Origin: Burkholderiales bacterium
Lineage (GTDB): Bacteria > Pseudomonadota > Gammaproteobacteria > Burkholderiales > Nitrosomonadaceae
Assembly: GCA_024235735.1 (NCBI GenBank)
Contig: JACKLU010000007.1
Span: 62,001-126,000 of the forward strand
Reading direction: 5' to 3'
DNA: 64,000 nucleotides
Notes under the pieces: generated by a model
Told to the model about the DNA's origin: nothing
The model's database searches: none
The model's input: only the letters and a program-made list of their open reading frames with translations
Shown: positions 54,677 through 63,900 of the stretch, piece by piece
Numbering within the stretch: the stretch's first letter is position 1
Layout of the letters: each line of letters starts with the position of its first letter
Made by a program: the position numbers and the translations under genes

Positions 54677-55792
54677 ATGATTCTGATTTTAGTCCCCAAT
54701 ACCCGCCCAGACAGTTTGGAATATAAGCAGTTATTGACACATCTCAACAACTTGCCTGGCATCACTACGCGCGTTCATACCGAAGTCGGTACAGAGCAAA
54801 CCTTGACCGAACTGTATCTTGTCGGAAATACCAAGGCGCTATCTGTCGATGACATCAGAAATCTTCCCTGCGTTGATCGGGTCGTGCGGGTGTCGGAGGA
54901 GTACCGTATTCTGGGTCGCCATCAGAATGACGAGCGCTCGACCAGTTTTACCTATAACGACGTGGTTTTTGGCCAGGAAACCTTAAATGTGTTTGCCGGC
55001 TTATGCGCAGTCGATACGCTGGAGCATGTCGAAATCATGATGCGGGTGTTGCAGGAGAATGGGCAAGTCTGCACCCGAATGGGCGCATATAAGCCACGGA
55101 CCAGCCCTTATTCGTTTCAAGGACACGGTAAATCTTGCCTGCCTTATGTTTTTGATCTGGCAGGCAAGTACGGCATTAAAGTCATCGCGATGGAAATAAC
55201 GCATGAAGTTCATCTGGATGAGATACGTACAGCGCTGCATCAGACCGGGAATGCAACAGGTATCATGCTGCAAATTGGCACCCGGAATACACAGAACTTT
55301 GAATTATTGAAAATTGTGGGGCGTCAACAGGATTTTCCGGTGCTCATTAAGCGCGGATTTGGCATCACGCTGGATGAATCCTTGAATGCGGCCGAGTATC
55401 TTGCTTCCGAAGGCAATCGCAAGGTTGTTTTCGGTCTGCGTGGCATGAAAACCAATATGGGGGATCCGCATCGCAATTTTGTCGATTTTGCGCATGTTCC
55501 CGTGGTCAAGCGGTTAACGCGTATGCCGGTTTGCATTGATCCTTCACACTCCGTCGGAACGCGGGCGGCTTCGCCGGATGGTATTCTGGATATCATGCAT
55601 GTAACGGCGCAGGGTATCATAGCAGGAGCCAATATGGTGCTGGTTGATTTTCACCCGTCGCCTGGTAAAGCACTGGTTGACGGACCTCAAGCGTTGTTGT
55701 TAAAGGAATTGCCGTTGTTTCTGGAAGATATCCGGATCGCACGAGACGCCTATTTGAAACGCGCTGAACTGGTCAAGCAGTACCAGGGATAG
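54677..55792 (+). CDS. Divergent DAHP synthase-family protein
   Basis: 371 residues: a ferredoxin-like N-terminal domain (1-75) and a KDSA/DAHPS barrel, as in type I-beta DAHP synthases (first step of the shikimate pathway). KPRTSPYSFQGHG, IGTRNTQNFELL, VLIKRGFG and DPSHSVGTR (His291) are present. Departures: AGLCAV instead of AGPCAV (Cys110 kept), RGMKTNMGD where RG(I/V)RTFE is usual, and Asp324 in LVDFHPSP in place of the metal-binding Glu. It may have altered substrate or be a paralogue; activity is uncertain. Confidence 0.8.
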   Translation: MILILVPNTRPDSLEYKQLLTHLNNLPGITTRVHTEVGTEQTLTELYLVGNTKALSVDDIRNLPCVDRVVRVSEEYRILGRHQNDERSTSFTYNDVVFGQETLNVFAGLCAVDTLEHVEIMMRVLQENGQVCTRMGAYKPRTSPYSFQGHGKSCLPYVFDLAGKYGIKVIAMEITHEVHLDEIRTALHQTGNATGIMLQIGTRNTQNFELLKIVGRQQDFPVLIKRGFGITLDESLNAAEYLASEGNRKVVFGLRGMKTNMGDPHRNFVDFAHVPVVKRLTRMPVCIDPSHSVGTRAASPDGILDIMHVTAQGIIAGANMVLVDFHPSPGKALVDGPQALLLKELPLFLEDIRIARDAYLKRAELVKQYQG

Positions 55793-55844
55793 GGATGAAC
55801 AATCGTATGTTTTTTGTCTGATAAGTATCTGTGGAGACGAGTAA

Positions 55845-56795
55845 ATGATAAAGGTATTGCTTTCCAATCCAAGGGGATTTTGTGCCGGGGTTGATCGCGC
55901 CATTGGAATTGTCGAGCGTGCGCTTTCGCTACATGGCGCGCCGATTTATGTACGCCACGAGGTGGTGCACAATCGCTTTGTGGTTGAAGATCTGGAGAGA
56001 AAGGGGGCGGTTTTTGTTGAAAATCTCGATGAAGTGCCCAAAAACAGCATTCTGATTTTCAGCGCGCATGGTGTTTCACATGCCGTACGTCGCGAGGCGG
56101 CCGAACGTAAACTCAAGGTATTTGATGCCACTTGCCCGCTAGTGACAAAAGTGCATGTCGAGGTCGCAAAAATGCGCAAGGAGGGCAAGGAAATTGTCAT
56201 GATCGGTCATCAAGGCCACCCTGAAGTTGAAGGCACGATGGGGCAGATTGAGGGTGGCGATACGGGTATGTATCTTGTCGAGACGGAAGAGGATGTTCAG
56301 AAGCTGCAAGTCAAGGATGAATCCAATCTGGCGTATGTCACGCAGACGACTTTGTCTGTTGATGATGCCGCGCGTATTGTTAACGCTTTGAAGATGCGTT
56401 TTCCGAAGATCAGCGGTCCTAAAAAAGATGATATCTGTTATGCGACGCAGAATCGGCAGGATGCTGTGAAAAAAATGGTGAAACAATGCGATCTGGCGAT
56501 CGTGGTCGGCTCGCCGAACAGTTCGAACTCCAACCGGTTGTGCGAGGTTGCACGGAATGCGAATGTCGAGGCATACATGGTGGATAATGCTGAGCAGTTG
56601 AAAGAAGAATGGTTTGTCGGCAAACACCATATCGGTATCACTGCAGGAGCATCGGCGCCTGAGATTCTTGTGCAACAGGTGTTATCCCGGATTAAACAGA
56701 TTGGCGCGCAGCAGACCGGTGAGGCAGTGGCTATCGAGGAACTTGGCGGTGTTGTGGAGTCGGTGGTTTTTCCGATGCCCAAGGGTATAGAATAG
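55845..56795 (+). CDS. ispH: 4-hydroxy-3-methylbut-2-enyl diphosphate reductase
   Basis: 316 residues. Final step of the MEP isoprenoid pathway, making IPP and DMAPP with a 4Fe-4S cluster. Cluster cysteines lie in PRGFCAGVDRAI, ATCPLVTKVH and VVGSPNSSNSNRL-adjacent CYATQNRQ / later region; the substrate motif TQTTLS is present. It follows the DAHP synthase-like gene by 52 bases. Confidence 0.96.
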   Translation: MIKVLLSNPRGFCAGVDRAIGIVERALSLHGAPIYVRHEVVHNRFVVEDLERKGAVFVENLDEVPKNSILIFSAHGVSHAVRREAAERKLKVFDATCPLVTKVHVEVAKMRKEGKEIVMIGHQGHPEVEGTMGQIEGGDTGMYLVETEEDVQKLQVKDESNLAYVTQTTLSVDDAARIVNALKMRFPKISGPKKDDICYATQNRQDAVKKMVKQCDLAIVVGSPNSSNSNRLCEVARNANVEAYMVDNAEQLKEEWFVGKHHIGITAGASAPEILVQQVLSRIKQIGAQQTGEAVAIEELGGVVESVVFPMPKGIE

Positions 56796-56843
56796 AAAAA
56801 ATTGTTCGCAAAAAACATTCAACTTGCCTACATTGGCTGTACC

Positions 56844-58019
56844 TCAAAATCCAGACGAAGGAGATTGGATATGGGTAGTAGGCGGTGATGAATGGCATTG
56901 TGACCATCCAGACTGATAGGGACTGACATCAATTTGCTGTGCTGAGCTAGTGATGGTATTGGCAAGAATTTCAGCGCTTGCAGGCGCCATGGTTACGCCA
57001 TAGCGAAAGTGACCACTATTCAAATAAAGGTTGGTCAATTCTGGGTGACGACTTATGGTCGGGATGTTCAGTGGGGAATATGGACGTAGTCCGGACCAGT
57101 GGCCGATGACAGAGCTGTCATGTAATTGAGGCAGAATGGACTGTGCCTGCTTCAGTAATTTTCGCCGGACTGATGTGGTAATTCGTTTATCAAAGCCGGT
57201 ATTTTCCACTGTACTGCCAAGTAACAAGTGCCCATCTTGCCGTGGTATGAGATAAAGGCTCTCTTGGACGACGATGGTCGATAGCGGCTGCGCATCAAAT
57301 TTGAATAACAGCATCTGTCCCTTGACAGGCTGAATATTCAAGCCCAGGGCATGTTCGCCGAGTACCCGTTGACTCCATGCGCCTGCTGCAATGATGTAAT
57401 TGTCCGCTTCAAATATACCGCATGATGATTGGACGGACAGAATTTTATTCTGCTGAACTTTCCAGTTGTGCACGCAGCAGTTTTCAACGAGATGTCCGCC
57501 AAGCTGAATCACGCGCTGGCGCAACGCGTGCAGCAGTCGCGGGTTACGGATTTGCGCGATATCGGGTAGCACAACAGCTTCGATACTGCCCGAACCATCA
57601 TTGACTGTGTGTTGATTTTCTTCAACAAGGAGGGGCATCGACAGTATTTGTCTTTGCATGTTGATGCCATGCGTTGCGCACCAGGCTGTGGCGTTTTGTA
57701 TGTCCACGGGCGGTAATACAGTCATGCCGCACTGATGATATTCCGGATCAATGCCGGTTGCGTTATGCAGTGCGGCGACCCAACCAGGAAATAAGGCGGT
57801 GCTGTAATGAATCAATTGTGTCACAGCATCGGTATAATCCCAGGGACAAATCGGCGAGAGAATGCCCCCGCCCGCCCAGGAAGACTCCATGCCTGCTTGG
57901 CCGCGTTCAAGAACTCTAACCTTGGCGCCGCTTTCCAGTAGTTTTAATGCTGTAGCCAGACCAATCACGCCTGCTCCTACAATGATGATGTCGTGTGTTG
58001 TAAGCGTCAGCGGTTTCAT
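56844..58019 (-). CDS. thiO: Glycine oxidase ThiO-type FAD enzyme
   Basis: 391 residues. FAD dinucleotide motif IIVGAGVIGLATALKL at the start, ESSWAGGGILSP, PVKGQMLLF, and a C-terminal SGHFRYGVTMAPAS binding region. ThiO oxidises glycine to iminoglycine for the thiamin thiazole. No other thiamin genes are adjacent, so a related D-amino acid oxidase role cannot be excluded. Convergent with ispH. Confidence 0.87.
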   Translation of the reverse strand: MKPLTLTTHDIIIVGAGVIGLATALKLLESGAKVRVLERGQAGMESSWAGGGILSPICPWDYTDAVTQLIHYSTALFPGWVAALHNATGIDPEYHQCGMTVLPPVDIQNATAWCATHGINMQRQILSMPLLVEENQHTVNDGSGSIEAVVLPDIAQIRNPRLLHALRQRVIQLGGHLVENCCVHNWKVQQNKILSVQSSCGIFEADNYIIAAGAWSQRVLGEHALGLNIQPVKGQMLLFKFDAQPLSTIVVQESLYLIPRQDGHLLLGSTVENTGFDKRITTSVRRKLLKQAQSILPQLHDSSVIGHWSGLRPYSPLNIPTISRHPELTNLYLNSGHFRYGVTMAPASAEILANTITSSAQQIDVSPYQSGWSQCHSSPPTTHIQSPSSGF

Positions 58020-58106
58020 GCGTTAAGGGTTGTGACGTATCTGAATTTTAAGAAACACACGCTTTATAAGCGGATCGGGTTGTTGTCGCGGCAGACAAGG
58101 CAAGGT

Positions 58107-58137
58107 GTGAATCATTTCCGATCCGGAAATGATTCAC
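58107..58137. repeat. 31-bp perfect hairpin (14-bp stem, 3-base loop)
   Basis: GTGAATCATTTCCG, loop ATC, CGGAAATGATTCAC. It lies about 55 bases after the protoglobin stop and 88 upstream of the thiO start on the minus strand. No T-run follows on either strand, so it is not a standard terminator. Confidence 0.85.
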
Positions 58138-58192
58138 TGGTAATTAATGTAGAAGAGAACAGGAACAGCGATTATAGCGTCCCTTGTTTTTC

Positions 58193-58783
58193 TTAGAATT
58201 GATTGTCGCGTACATAGGGTTGTGACCACAGAATGACTTGCATCAGTACAGATTTGCGCCAGGCATCCTGCATTTTGTCGACATCCTGACTTGAATGGCC
58301 GCCTTTTTCCAGGAATGGACGCAGTGTAGTCGTGATCGGCACCTGAAGTGCGAGGATATAGCGTAAATTGATGATAGGTACAGAGTCGACGCCGTCGGTT
58401 TTATTCTTCTTTATACTGTTATGGCGTAATCCGATTTCATATTGATAGTTAAGCCAGTTTTGGTCGTAATCGGCGCTGGCGGTATCCAGAATCCATTGCC
58501 CGAAACGTTTGCGTACAGCGCCAAGATAATCCATATTGGGTTGACCATCCGAAGCTTTTGTAAAATAGTGCAGCAAAAATGGCGTTGAACCGACAAAACC
58601 GTACCAGACGTCCAGAATTTCCTCGATTTGTCCTTTTAAAACATCGTGAGACATTTTCAAATAGCGTACATCATCTTCACTAAACAAAGCAGCCTGCTTG
58701 AGTTTTGCAAAATCATCCACAGAGATGGGAGAAGTTGCCACTTCAGCTGTACCATAGGTATATCCAGGAATATTAGCAGTCAT
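58193..58783 (-). CDS. Protoglobin (single-domain haem protein)
   Basis: 196 residues. Very close to the archaeal protoglobin pattern: IPGYTYGTAEVA, ILDVWYGFVGSTPFLL (distal Trp60-Tyr61), AVRKRFGQWILDT and the proximal haem His121 in YEIGLRH. It has the N-terminal extension typical of protoglobins and no attached signalling domain. Family members bind O2, CO and NO; their physiological role is unsettled. ATG 58783 has AAGGAAA upstream. A role in NO handling is inference. Confidence 0.93.
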   Translation of the reverse strand: MTANIPGYTYGTAEVATSPISVDDFAKLKQAALFSEDDVRYLKMSHDVLKGQIEEILDVWYGFVGSTPFLLHYFTKASDGQPNMDYLGAVRKRFGQWILDTASADYDQNWLNYQYEIGLRHNSIKKNKTDGVDSVPIINLRYILALQVPITTTLRPFLEKGGHSSQDVDKMQDAWRKSVLMQVILWSQPYVRDNQF

Positions 58784-58828
58784 AAAAATTTCCTTTTAAT
58801 TACGATTGATTTGAACATCGAACATACT

Positions 58829-58879
58829 GATATAGCCGGCAGCGGCAGATACAAAGAATGTGAATCTGCCGGCTATATC
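58829..58879. repeat. 51-bp inverted repeat upstream of the protoglobin gene
   Basis: GATATAGCCGGCAG (58829-58842) pairs perfectly with CTGCCGGCTATATC (58866-58879). An alternative inner pairing is GGCAGAT (58844-58850) with ATCTGCC (58864-58870). It begins 46 bases before the protoglobin ATG and could act as leader RNA or operator. Confidence 0.85.
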
Positions 58880-59030
58880 CTTGAATTAGGCGGAAAATTC
58901 CGGACTGTGTGCGATGAGAATCACATAACCGGAACTTATGCCGGAGGTGATTCTACCGCATTGATTGAAGAATGCGCATGACTTTGATTTTTGATTTGCT
59001 GTGATTGTCAACTATTCAGGCAGATCAGTT

Positions 59031-59480
59031 TTATGCCGAGCCAAAATTTAAATCCGCAATCAAGGTCATATCCTTTTTTCTCTGTTGCACCGCAGTGCGC
59101 AGTTTATTTAAAAGCATGCTTAATTGTAGATTGAAACTGTCCGCTGCTATGGCGCGATTCCATTCATCACCGTCAGGATCGGTTTCGTCCAGGTTTCTCC
59201 AGAAGAAAAGACAAAAATCCTGGAAAGGGATGGGTTGCGCAGCGATCAGATCGGCTTTGTTTTTTTGGCTGATCCACGGTTGTCTTCGTTTTATCAAATC
59301 TTCAGCACCGTGAAGTACAGTAACAGTCAGAAAATCGTATAAATCCGCAGTGCAGCGAATTTTTTCAAACTCTGAAAGAATCTGTCCATTCCTGTTCATC
59401 GTTATCAGTTGTTGCAGTGCTTCAGTAGAAACTTTCAGGCTGACTCCCGTTTGCAAGGTATAAATTTTATCAAGCGTCAT
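59031..59480 (-). CDS. Hypothetical protein, 149 residues
   Basis: From ATG 59480 (an in-frame TTG at 59546 would add 22 residues); neither has a good ribosome site. The protein is soluble and mostly helical by composition: LQTGVSLKVSTEALQQL, FEKIRCTADLYDFLTVTVL, RNLDETDPDGDEWNRAIAADSF. No signal peptide, no recognised domain. It lies between tyrS and protoglobin on the same strand, 247 bases before the latter. Confidence 0.6.
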   Translation of the reverse strand: MTLDKIYTLQTGVSLKVSTEALQQLITMNRNGQILSEFEKIRCTADLYDFLTVTVLHGAEDLIKRRQPWISQKNKADLIAAQPIPFQDFCLFFWRNLDETDPDGDEWNRAIAADSFNLQLSMLLNKLRTAVQQRKKDMTLIADLNFGSA

Positions 59481-59624
59481 AGAAGATTGAGATTGAATCG
59501 GAAAATCAAAAAAATAACAATCGATTAGATTTGTGGTTTTCTGCAAGGTTCATTTGCTTTCGCTTGTATTTTGTATTGCTGGTATTTCGCCTGGCGTATA
59601 TTTTTTGTGGTGAGGTCGGGCAAA

Positions 59625-60827
59625 CTAATTGATGGTTACTCTAGCAAACTTCCGTTTGCCGACCTGAACGACAATCAATGCGCCACGAGATAGTTTCAAT
59701 GATTTATCTTCAATCTTGTCCCCGTTAATTTTCACTGCCCCCTGTTCAATCATACGCAGGGATTCGCTGGTGCTGGCGGTCAATCCGGTCTGTTTTAGAA
59801 GTTGTGTTAGAAAAATTTCATCATCGGTAATGTGCAGGATTTTTTCGGGTATATCCTCGGGTAGTGAACCACGTTTGAAGCGCGTTTCAAAATCGATCAA
59901 TGCGGTTTCGGCTTCCTTGCGGTTATGGAAACGTGTCACTATTTCCTGCGCAAAAAGCACTTTGATATCCCTCGGATTGCGACCGTCGTTGACTTCTTTG
60001 CGCCATGTGCGAATGGTCTCCAGGGACTCAAACGAGAGCAGGTCGATGTAGCGCCACATTAATTGGTCCGATACGGACATTAATTTGCCAAAAATTTCCT
60101 TCGGATTTTCGGTAATGCCGACATAGTTGTTTAGTGATTTGGACATTTTATTGACGCCATCGAGACCCTCCAAAAGCGGCATTGTGAGTATGCATTGCTG
60201 TGGTTGATCAAAATGCCGTTGCAATTCGCGTCCCATCAGGAGATTGAATTTCTGATCGGTGCCGCCCAGTTCGAGATCGGCTTTTAGCGCGACAGAATCA
60301 TAACCTTGAACTAGCGGATATAAAAACTCATGTATCGCGATGGATTGGTTGTTGCGATAGCGTTTTTCAAAATCATCGCGTTCGAGCATGCGGGCAACGG
60401 TATAAGTAGCGGCTAACCGGATAAGATCCGCCGCATTGAACTGATTCATCCAGGTCGAGTTAAAGACAATTTCAGTTTTCTCGGGATGCAGAATTTTGAA
60501 TACCTGGGCAGTGTACGATTTTGCATTTTCAGCCACTTGTTCGCGTGTCAGCGGAGGGCGCGTCGTATTTTTGCCGCTGGGATCGCCAATCATGCCGGTG
60601 AAATCACCGATCAGAAATAGGATATGGTGTCCCAGATCTTGTAGCTGTCGCATTTTGTTAAGCAATACGGCGTGTCCCAGATGCAAATCGGGTGCGGTGG
60701 GATCAAATCCGGCTTTTATTCGTAATCGTTTCCCGGTGCGCAGCTTGTCTTCCAGTTCTTTTTCGATGAGTAGTTCATGGCTGCCGTGTTTAATGATTTC
60801 CAAATGCTGGCTGATAGATATGTTCAC
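59625..60827 (-). CDS. tyrS: Tyrosyl-tRNA synthetase
   Basis: 400 residues, GTG start. Class I synthetase: HLGH in DLHLGHAVLL, KMSKS in VNKMSKSLNN, the tyrosine-binding LELGGTDQKFNLLMG, and a C-terminal S4 domain (SESLRMIEQGAVKING). It matches the TyrZ-like branch common in betaproteobacteria. Divergent from the M23 peptidase gene. Confidence 0.96.
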   Translation of the reverse strand: MNISISQHLEIIKHGSHELLIEKELEDKLRTGKRLRIKAGFDPTAPDLHLGHAVLLNKMRQLQDLGHHILFLIGDFTGMIGDPSGKNTTRPPLTREQVAENAKSYTAQVFKILHPEKTEIVFNSTWMNQFNAADLIRLAATYTVARMLERDDFEKRYRNNQSIAIHEFLYPLVQGYDSVALKADLELGGTDQKFNLLMGRELQRHFDQPQQCILTMPLLEGLDGVNKMSKSLNNYVGITENPKEIFGKLMSVSDQLMWRYIDLLSFESLETIRTWRKEVNDGRNPRDIKVLFAQEIVTRFHNRKEAETALIDFETRFKRGSLPEDIPEKILHITDDEIFLTQLLKQTGLTASTSESLRMIEQGAVKINGDKIEDKSLKLSRGALIVVQVGKRKFARVTIN

Positions 60828-61020
60828 GATAAATAAGTCTTAAAAAAACATTCGCTGAAACGGGGCGGCGCATGCGAAACCCATGCATTCACGTTCAAAG
60901 CCGCAATTTCGTAAATTGTACTTTAGTACATGGCTTGCAATTTTTCATGTTAGAATCGCACAGATTTTTTGTAGCATGATATAAATTTTAAAGCTAAATA
61001 AGCAAAGGGGGCCAACCTAC

Positions 61021-62361
61021 ATGCGATTTATGCCAATACGCAGCAAATCTGGAATTTTAGCGCAAAAATCATCCCGACTGACCAAAAAAAAACTACGCTG
61101 GTTAATTGTTCTGTCCACTATACCCTTATTTGGTTTTGTGACTGCATTTGGTATAGCACCCAGCTCTACATTGTATCAGGACGTTCCGATTGAAGAAGTT
61201 GTTCGTGATCTGTACTTACCTGATGTTATTCCTGAACTTGAAATCACATCGAATGAACCTTTCTGGCAGCAGGAAAACATTCGTCGCGGCGACACCGTTT
61301 CAGCAATACTCGACCGGCTGAATGTCAATCCGCAAGATAAAGTCGAATTCATGCGTGTGGCGCGAAATAGTCGCGCAATGCGCCAGCTGGTCCCAGGCAA
61401 AACGATACAGGCACAAACTACAGCAGACGGTGAATTAGTTACGTTGCGCTATTTCTTTGGTCAGGAAGAATTGTTCCTGATGGAAAAAACGGACAATGGT
61501 TTTATGATGTCCGAGCAAAAAATTGAACTTGAGACGCAAATACAGATGAAATCCGGTGTTGTGAACAGTTCTCTGTTTGCCGCGACGGATAGTGCAGGTA
61601 TTCCTAATACGATTACGCTGCAGATGATAGAGATTCTGGCCTCTGATATCGATTTCCACCGTGATTTGCACAAAGGAGATCGTTTTGCTGTTGTTTATGA
61701 AACATTTATCAATAATGATGGAGAGCACGCCAAAGTTGGCAAGGTTTTGGCTGTAGAATTTGTCAATAAAGACAAGACTTATCAGGCGGTCTTTTTTCAA
61801 TCGTCCAATGGTGATTTCGGCTATTACACGCCTGAAGGGAAAAGTCTACGCAAAGCTTTTCTTATGGCGCCGCTCGATTTTTCACGCATCAGTTCAGGTT
61901 TTTCCAACGCGCGTTTTCATCCGGTTCTCAAAGAATGGCGTGCACACAAGGGGATAGACTATGCTGCGCCCACTGGCACGCCGGTCAAGGCAACAGCGGA
62001 TGGTGCGGTGAATTTTGTCGGTACGCAGCGGGGGTATGGCAAGCTGGTTGTTCTTAAACATACTGGCCCCTATGAAACAGCGTATGGTCATTTGTCCCGT
62101 TTCGCAAAGGGACTGGCGAATGGGGCTCGAGTCAAACAAGGCGATATCATCGGCTATGTGGGTATGACAGGTATGGCGACAGGTCCACATCTTCATTATG
62201 AGTTAAGAGTGAGCGGCGTGCAGCGCGATCCTGCAAAAGTTGCTTTGCCGGCTGCGATGCCTATAGCCAAGAAAGATATTTCAGCTTTCCGGAGCGAAGC
62301 CGAGTCACTGGTCGCACGGTTGGATATCATCCGGAATATGCATTTCGCCGCATTGGATTAG
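61021..62361 (+). CDS. MepM-like M23 murein endopeptidase
   Basis: 446 residues. N-terminal membrane anchor (LRWLIVLSTIPLFGFVTAFG), a LysM/OapA-like middle, and a C-terminal M23 domain with zinc ligands His300 in ARFHPVL, Asp313 in AHKGIDYAAP and HLHYE. Such enzymes cut peptide cross-links to let the wall expand. AAGGGGG precedes the ATG. The gene order tyrS-M23-anmK-erpA is a common betaproteobacterial set linking cell-wall growth and recycling. Confidence 0.92.
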   Translation: MRFMPIRSKSGILAQKSSRLTKKKLRWLIVLSTIPLFGFVTAFGIAPSSTLYQDVPIEEVVRDLYLPDVIPELEITSNEPFWQQENIRRGDTVSAILDRLNVNPQDKVEFMRVARNSRAMRQLVPGKTIQAQTTADGELVTLRYFFGQEELFLMEKTDNGFMMSEQKIELETQIQMKSGVVNSSLFAATDSAGIPNTITLQMIEILASDIDFHRDLHKGDRFAVVYETFINNDGEHAKVGKVLAVEFVNKDKTYQAVFFQSSNGDFGYYTPEGKSLRKAFLMAPLDFSRISSGFSNARFHPVLKEWRAHKGIDYAAPTGTPVKATADGAVNFVGTQRGYGKLVVLKHTGPYETAYGHLSRFAKGLANGARVKQGDIIGYVGMTGMATGPHLHYELRVSGVQRDPAKVALPAAMPIAKKDISAFRSEAESLVARLDIIRNMHFAALD

Positions 62362-62382
62362 TTTTATAAATCCGGTCAGTTT

Positions 62383-63483
62383 TTGGAATCAGCTTATTAC
62401 ATAGGCATCATGTCAGGCACAAGCCTGGATGGCGTCGATACAGTACTGGTTGATTTGGGACTTCAACAGCGCAAACTGGTTAAAACTTTTTTTCTGCCTT
62501 ATGACCATGAGCTGAAGGCGAAATTGCTGGCGTTGCAGTATCCGAATGACGATGAACTGAATCGGGCTGCGTTGATGGCTAATCAACTAGCTGATCTGTA
62601 TGCGCAAGCTATTGGCGGCCTGTTCGAAAATGATTCACAGCTGTTGCAGAATGTAAGGGCGATCGGTTGTCATGGCCAGACTATACGACACTGTCCGCAA
62701 GACGATAAACGCTATACCATACAACTTGTTAATGCGGCGCTCCTTGCCGAATTAACGCAGACAACGGTTGTTGCCGACTTCAGGAGTCGGGATATCGCAG
62801 CTGGCGGTCAGGGCGCTCCGCTGGTGCCTGCTTTTCATCAAGCGCTGTTCATGGATACGAAACATCAGCGCATCATTGTTAATATCGGCGGCATTGCCAA
62901 CATAACCTATCTCGATGCCGATGAGCCGCTAACGGGTTTTGATTGCGGGCCGGGTAATCTATTAATGGATGCCTGGTGCTCATATCATCGCGGACAATCC
63001 TATGACAAGAATGGTCAATGGGCTGCGACGGGAGAAATGCTTCCCGATTTGCTTGAGAAGTTCTACGCAGATGAATTCTTTGCCAGTCCTCCGCCTAAAA
63101 GCACGGGTAGAGATTTGTTTAATTTCAGATGGCTGGAGCGCCACTTGCACGGTGGTGAGTTTCCTGAAGATGTACAGCGCACGTTACTGCAACTGACTGT
63201 GCTTTCGATTGTGTCGGCGATCAATCAGTACTATCCGGCAACTGATGAAGTTTATTTATGTGGCGGCGGAGCGCATAACAAGTTGTTGTTCAACACGATC
63301 AAGAACCAATTGCCTGCTAGAAGAGTTGCGCTGACCGATGAGCTCGGTGTTCCGGCTGATTGGGTCGAGGCTTATGCATTTGCCTGGCTTGCACAGCAAG
63401 CCATTTGTGGACAGTCAGCCAACGTGCCTTCAGTAACCGGTGCAAAAGGAAAACGAATACTTGGCGCTATTTATCCAGCCTGA
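62383..63483 (+). CDS. anmK: Anhydro-N-acetylmuramic acid kinase
   Basis: 366 residues, TTG start 62383 giving YYIGIMSGTSLDGVD, the AnmK opening. It phosphorylates anhydroMurNAc during murein recycling. ATP-site motifs GCHGQTIRH, NIGGIANITYL, DCGPGNLLMDAW and CGGGAHN are intact. It follows the M23 peptidase by 21 bases. Confidence 0.96.
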   Translation: MESAYYIGIMSGTSLDGVDTVLVDLGLQQRKLVKTFFLPYDHELKAKLLALQYPNDDELNRAALMANQLADLYAQAIGGLFENDSQLLQNVRAIGCHGQTIRHCPQDDKRYTIQLVNAALLAELTQTTVVADFRSRDIAAGGQGAPLVPAFHQALFMDTKHQRIIVNIGGIANITYLDADEPLTGFDCGPGNLLMDAWCSYHRGQSYDKNGQWAATGEMLPDLLEKFYADEFFASPPPKSTGRDLFNFRWLERHLHGGEFPEDVQRTLLQLTVLSIVSAINQYYPATDEVYLCGGGAHNKLLFNTIKNQLPARRVALTDELGVPADWVEAYAFAWLAQQAICGQSANVPSVTGAKGKRILGAIYPA

Positions 63484-63564
63484 AGGTGTTGCAAGCCACG
63501 AAATAAAGCGTGTCGTCGTTCGTGGTGGTGTTTCTCGATCGAGGTATACAACCCCCCGTTCCTT

Positions 63565-63900
63565 TTAAACAGAAAATGACGAGCCGCATCCGCACGTGCT
63601 TGATGCGGCCGGGTTCTTGATCACAAATTGTGCGCCCTGAATATTTTCCTGATAATCAATCTCAGCGCCAACCAGATATTGATAACTCATGGAATCAACC
63701 AGCAGTTGCACGCCATTTTTTTCCGTAATCATATCGTCATCGTTGACTGTTTCATCAAAGGTAAATCCATACTGAAAGCCGGAACAACCGCCGCCATTGA
63801 TAAAAACTCTAAGTTTTAATGCGGGATTGCCTTCTTCCTCTATTAATTGCCTGACTTTATCGGCGGCGCTTTCGGTAAATGCGAGTGGTAAATTGTTCAT
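63565..63900 (-). CDS. erpA: Iron-sulfur cluster insertion protein ErpA
   Basis: 111 residues from ATG 63900; the frame is open to 63990 but the family starts at PLAFTESAADKV. A-type carrier with the three cluster cysteines in GGGCSGFQYGF and STCGCGSSF. It delivers Fe-S clusters, for example to IspH, which is encoded nearby. Convergent with anmK. Confidence 0.96.
   Translation of the reverse strand: MNNLPLAFTESAADKVRQLIEEEGNPALKLRVFINGGGCSGFQYGFTFDETVNDDDMITEKNGVQLLVDSMSYQYLVGAEIDYQENIQGAQFVIKNPAASSTCGCGSSFSV

Noticed and set aside
58811..58981. Plus-strand frame (TTG start, about 56 residues, Cys/Gly-rich)
   Set aside because: No ribosome site, overlaps the 58829-58879 inverted repeat, no family.
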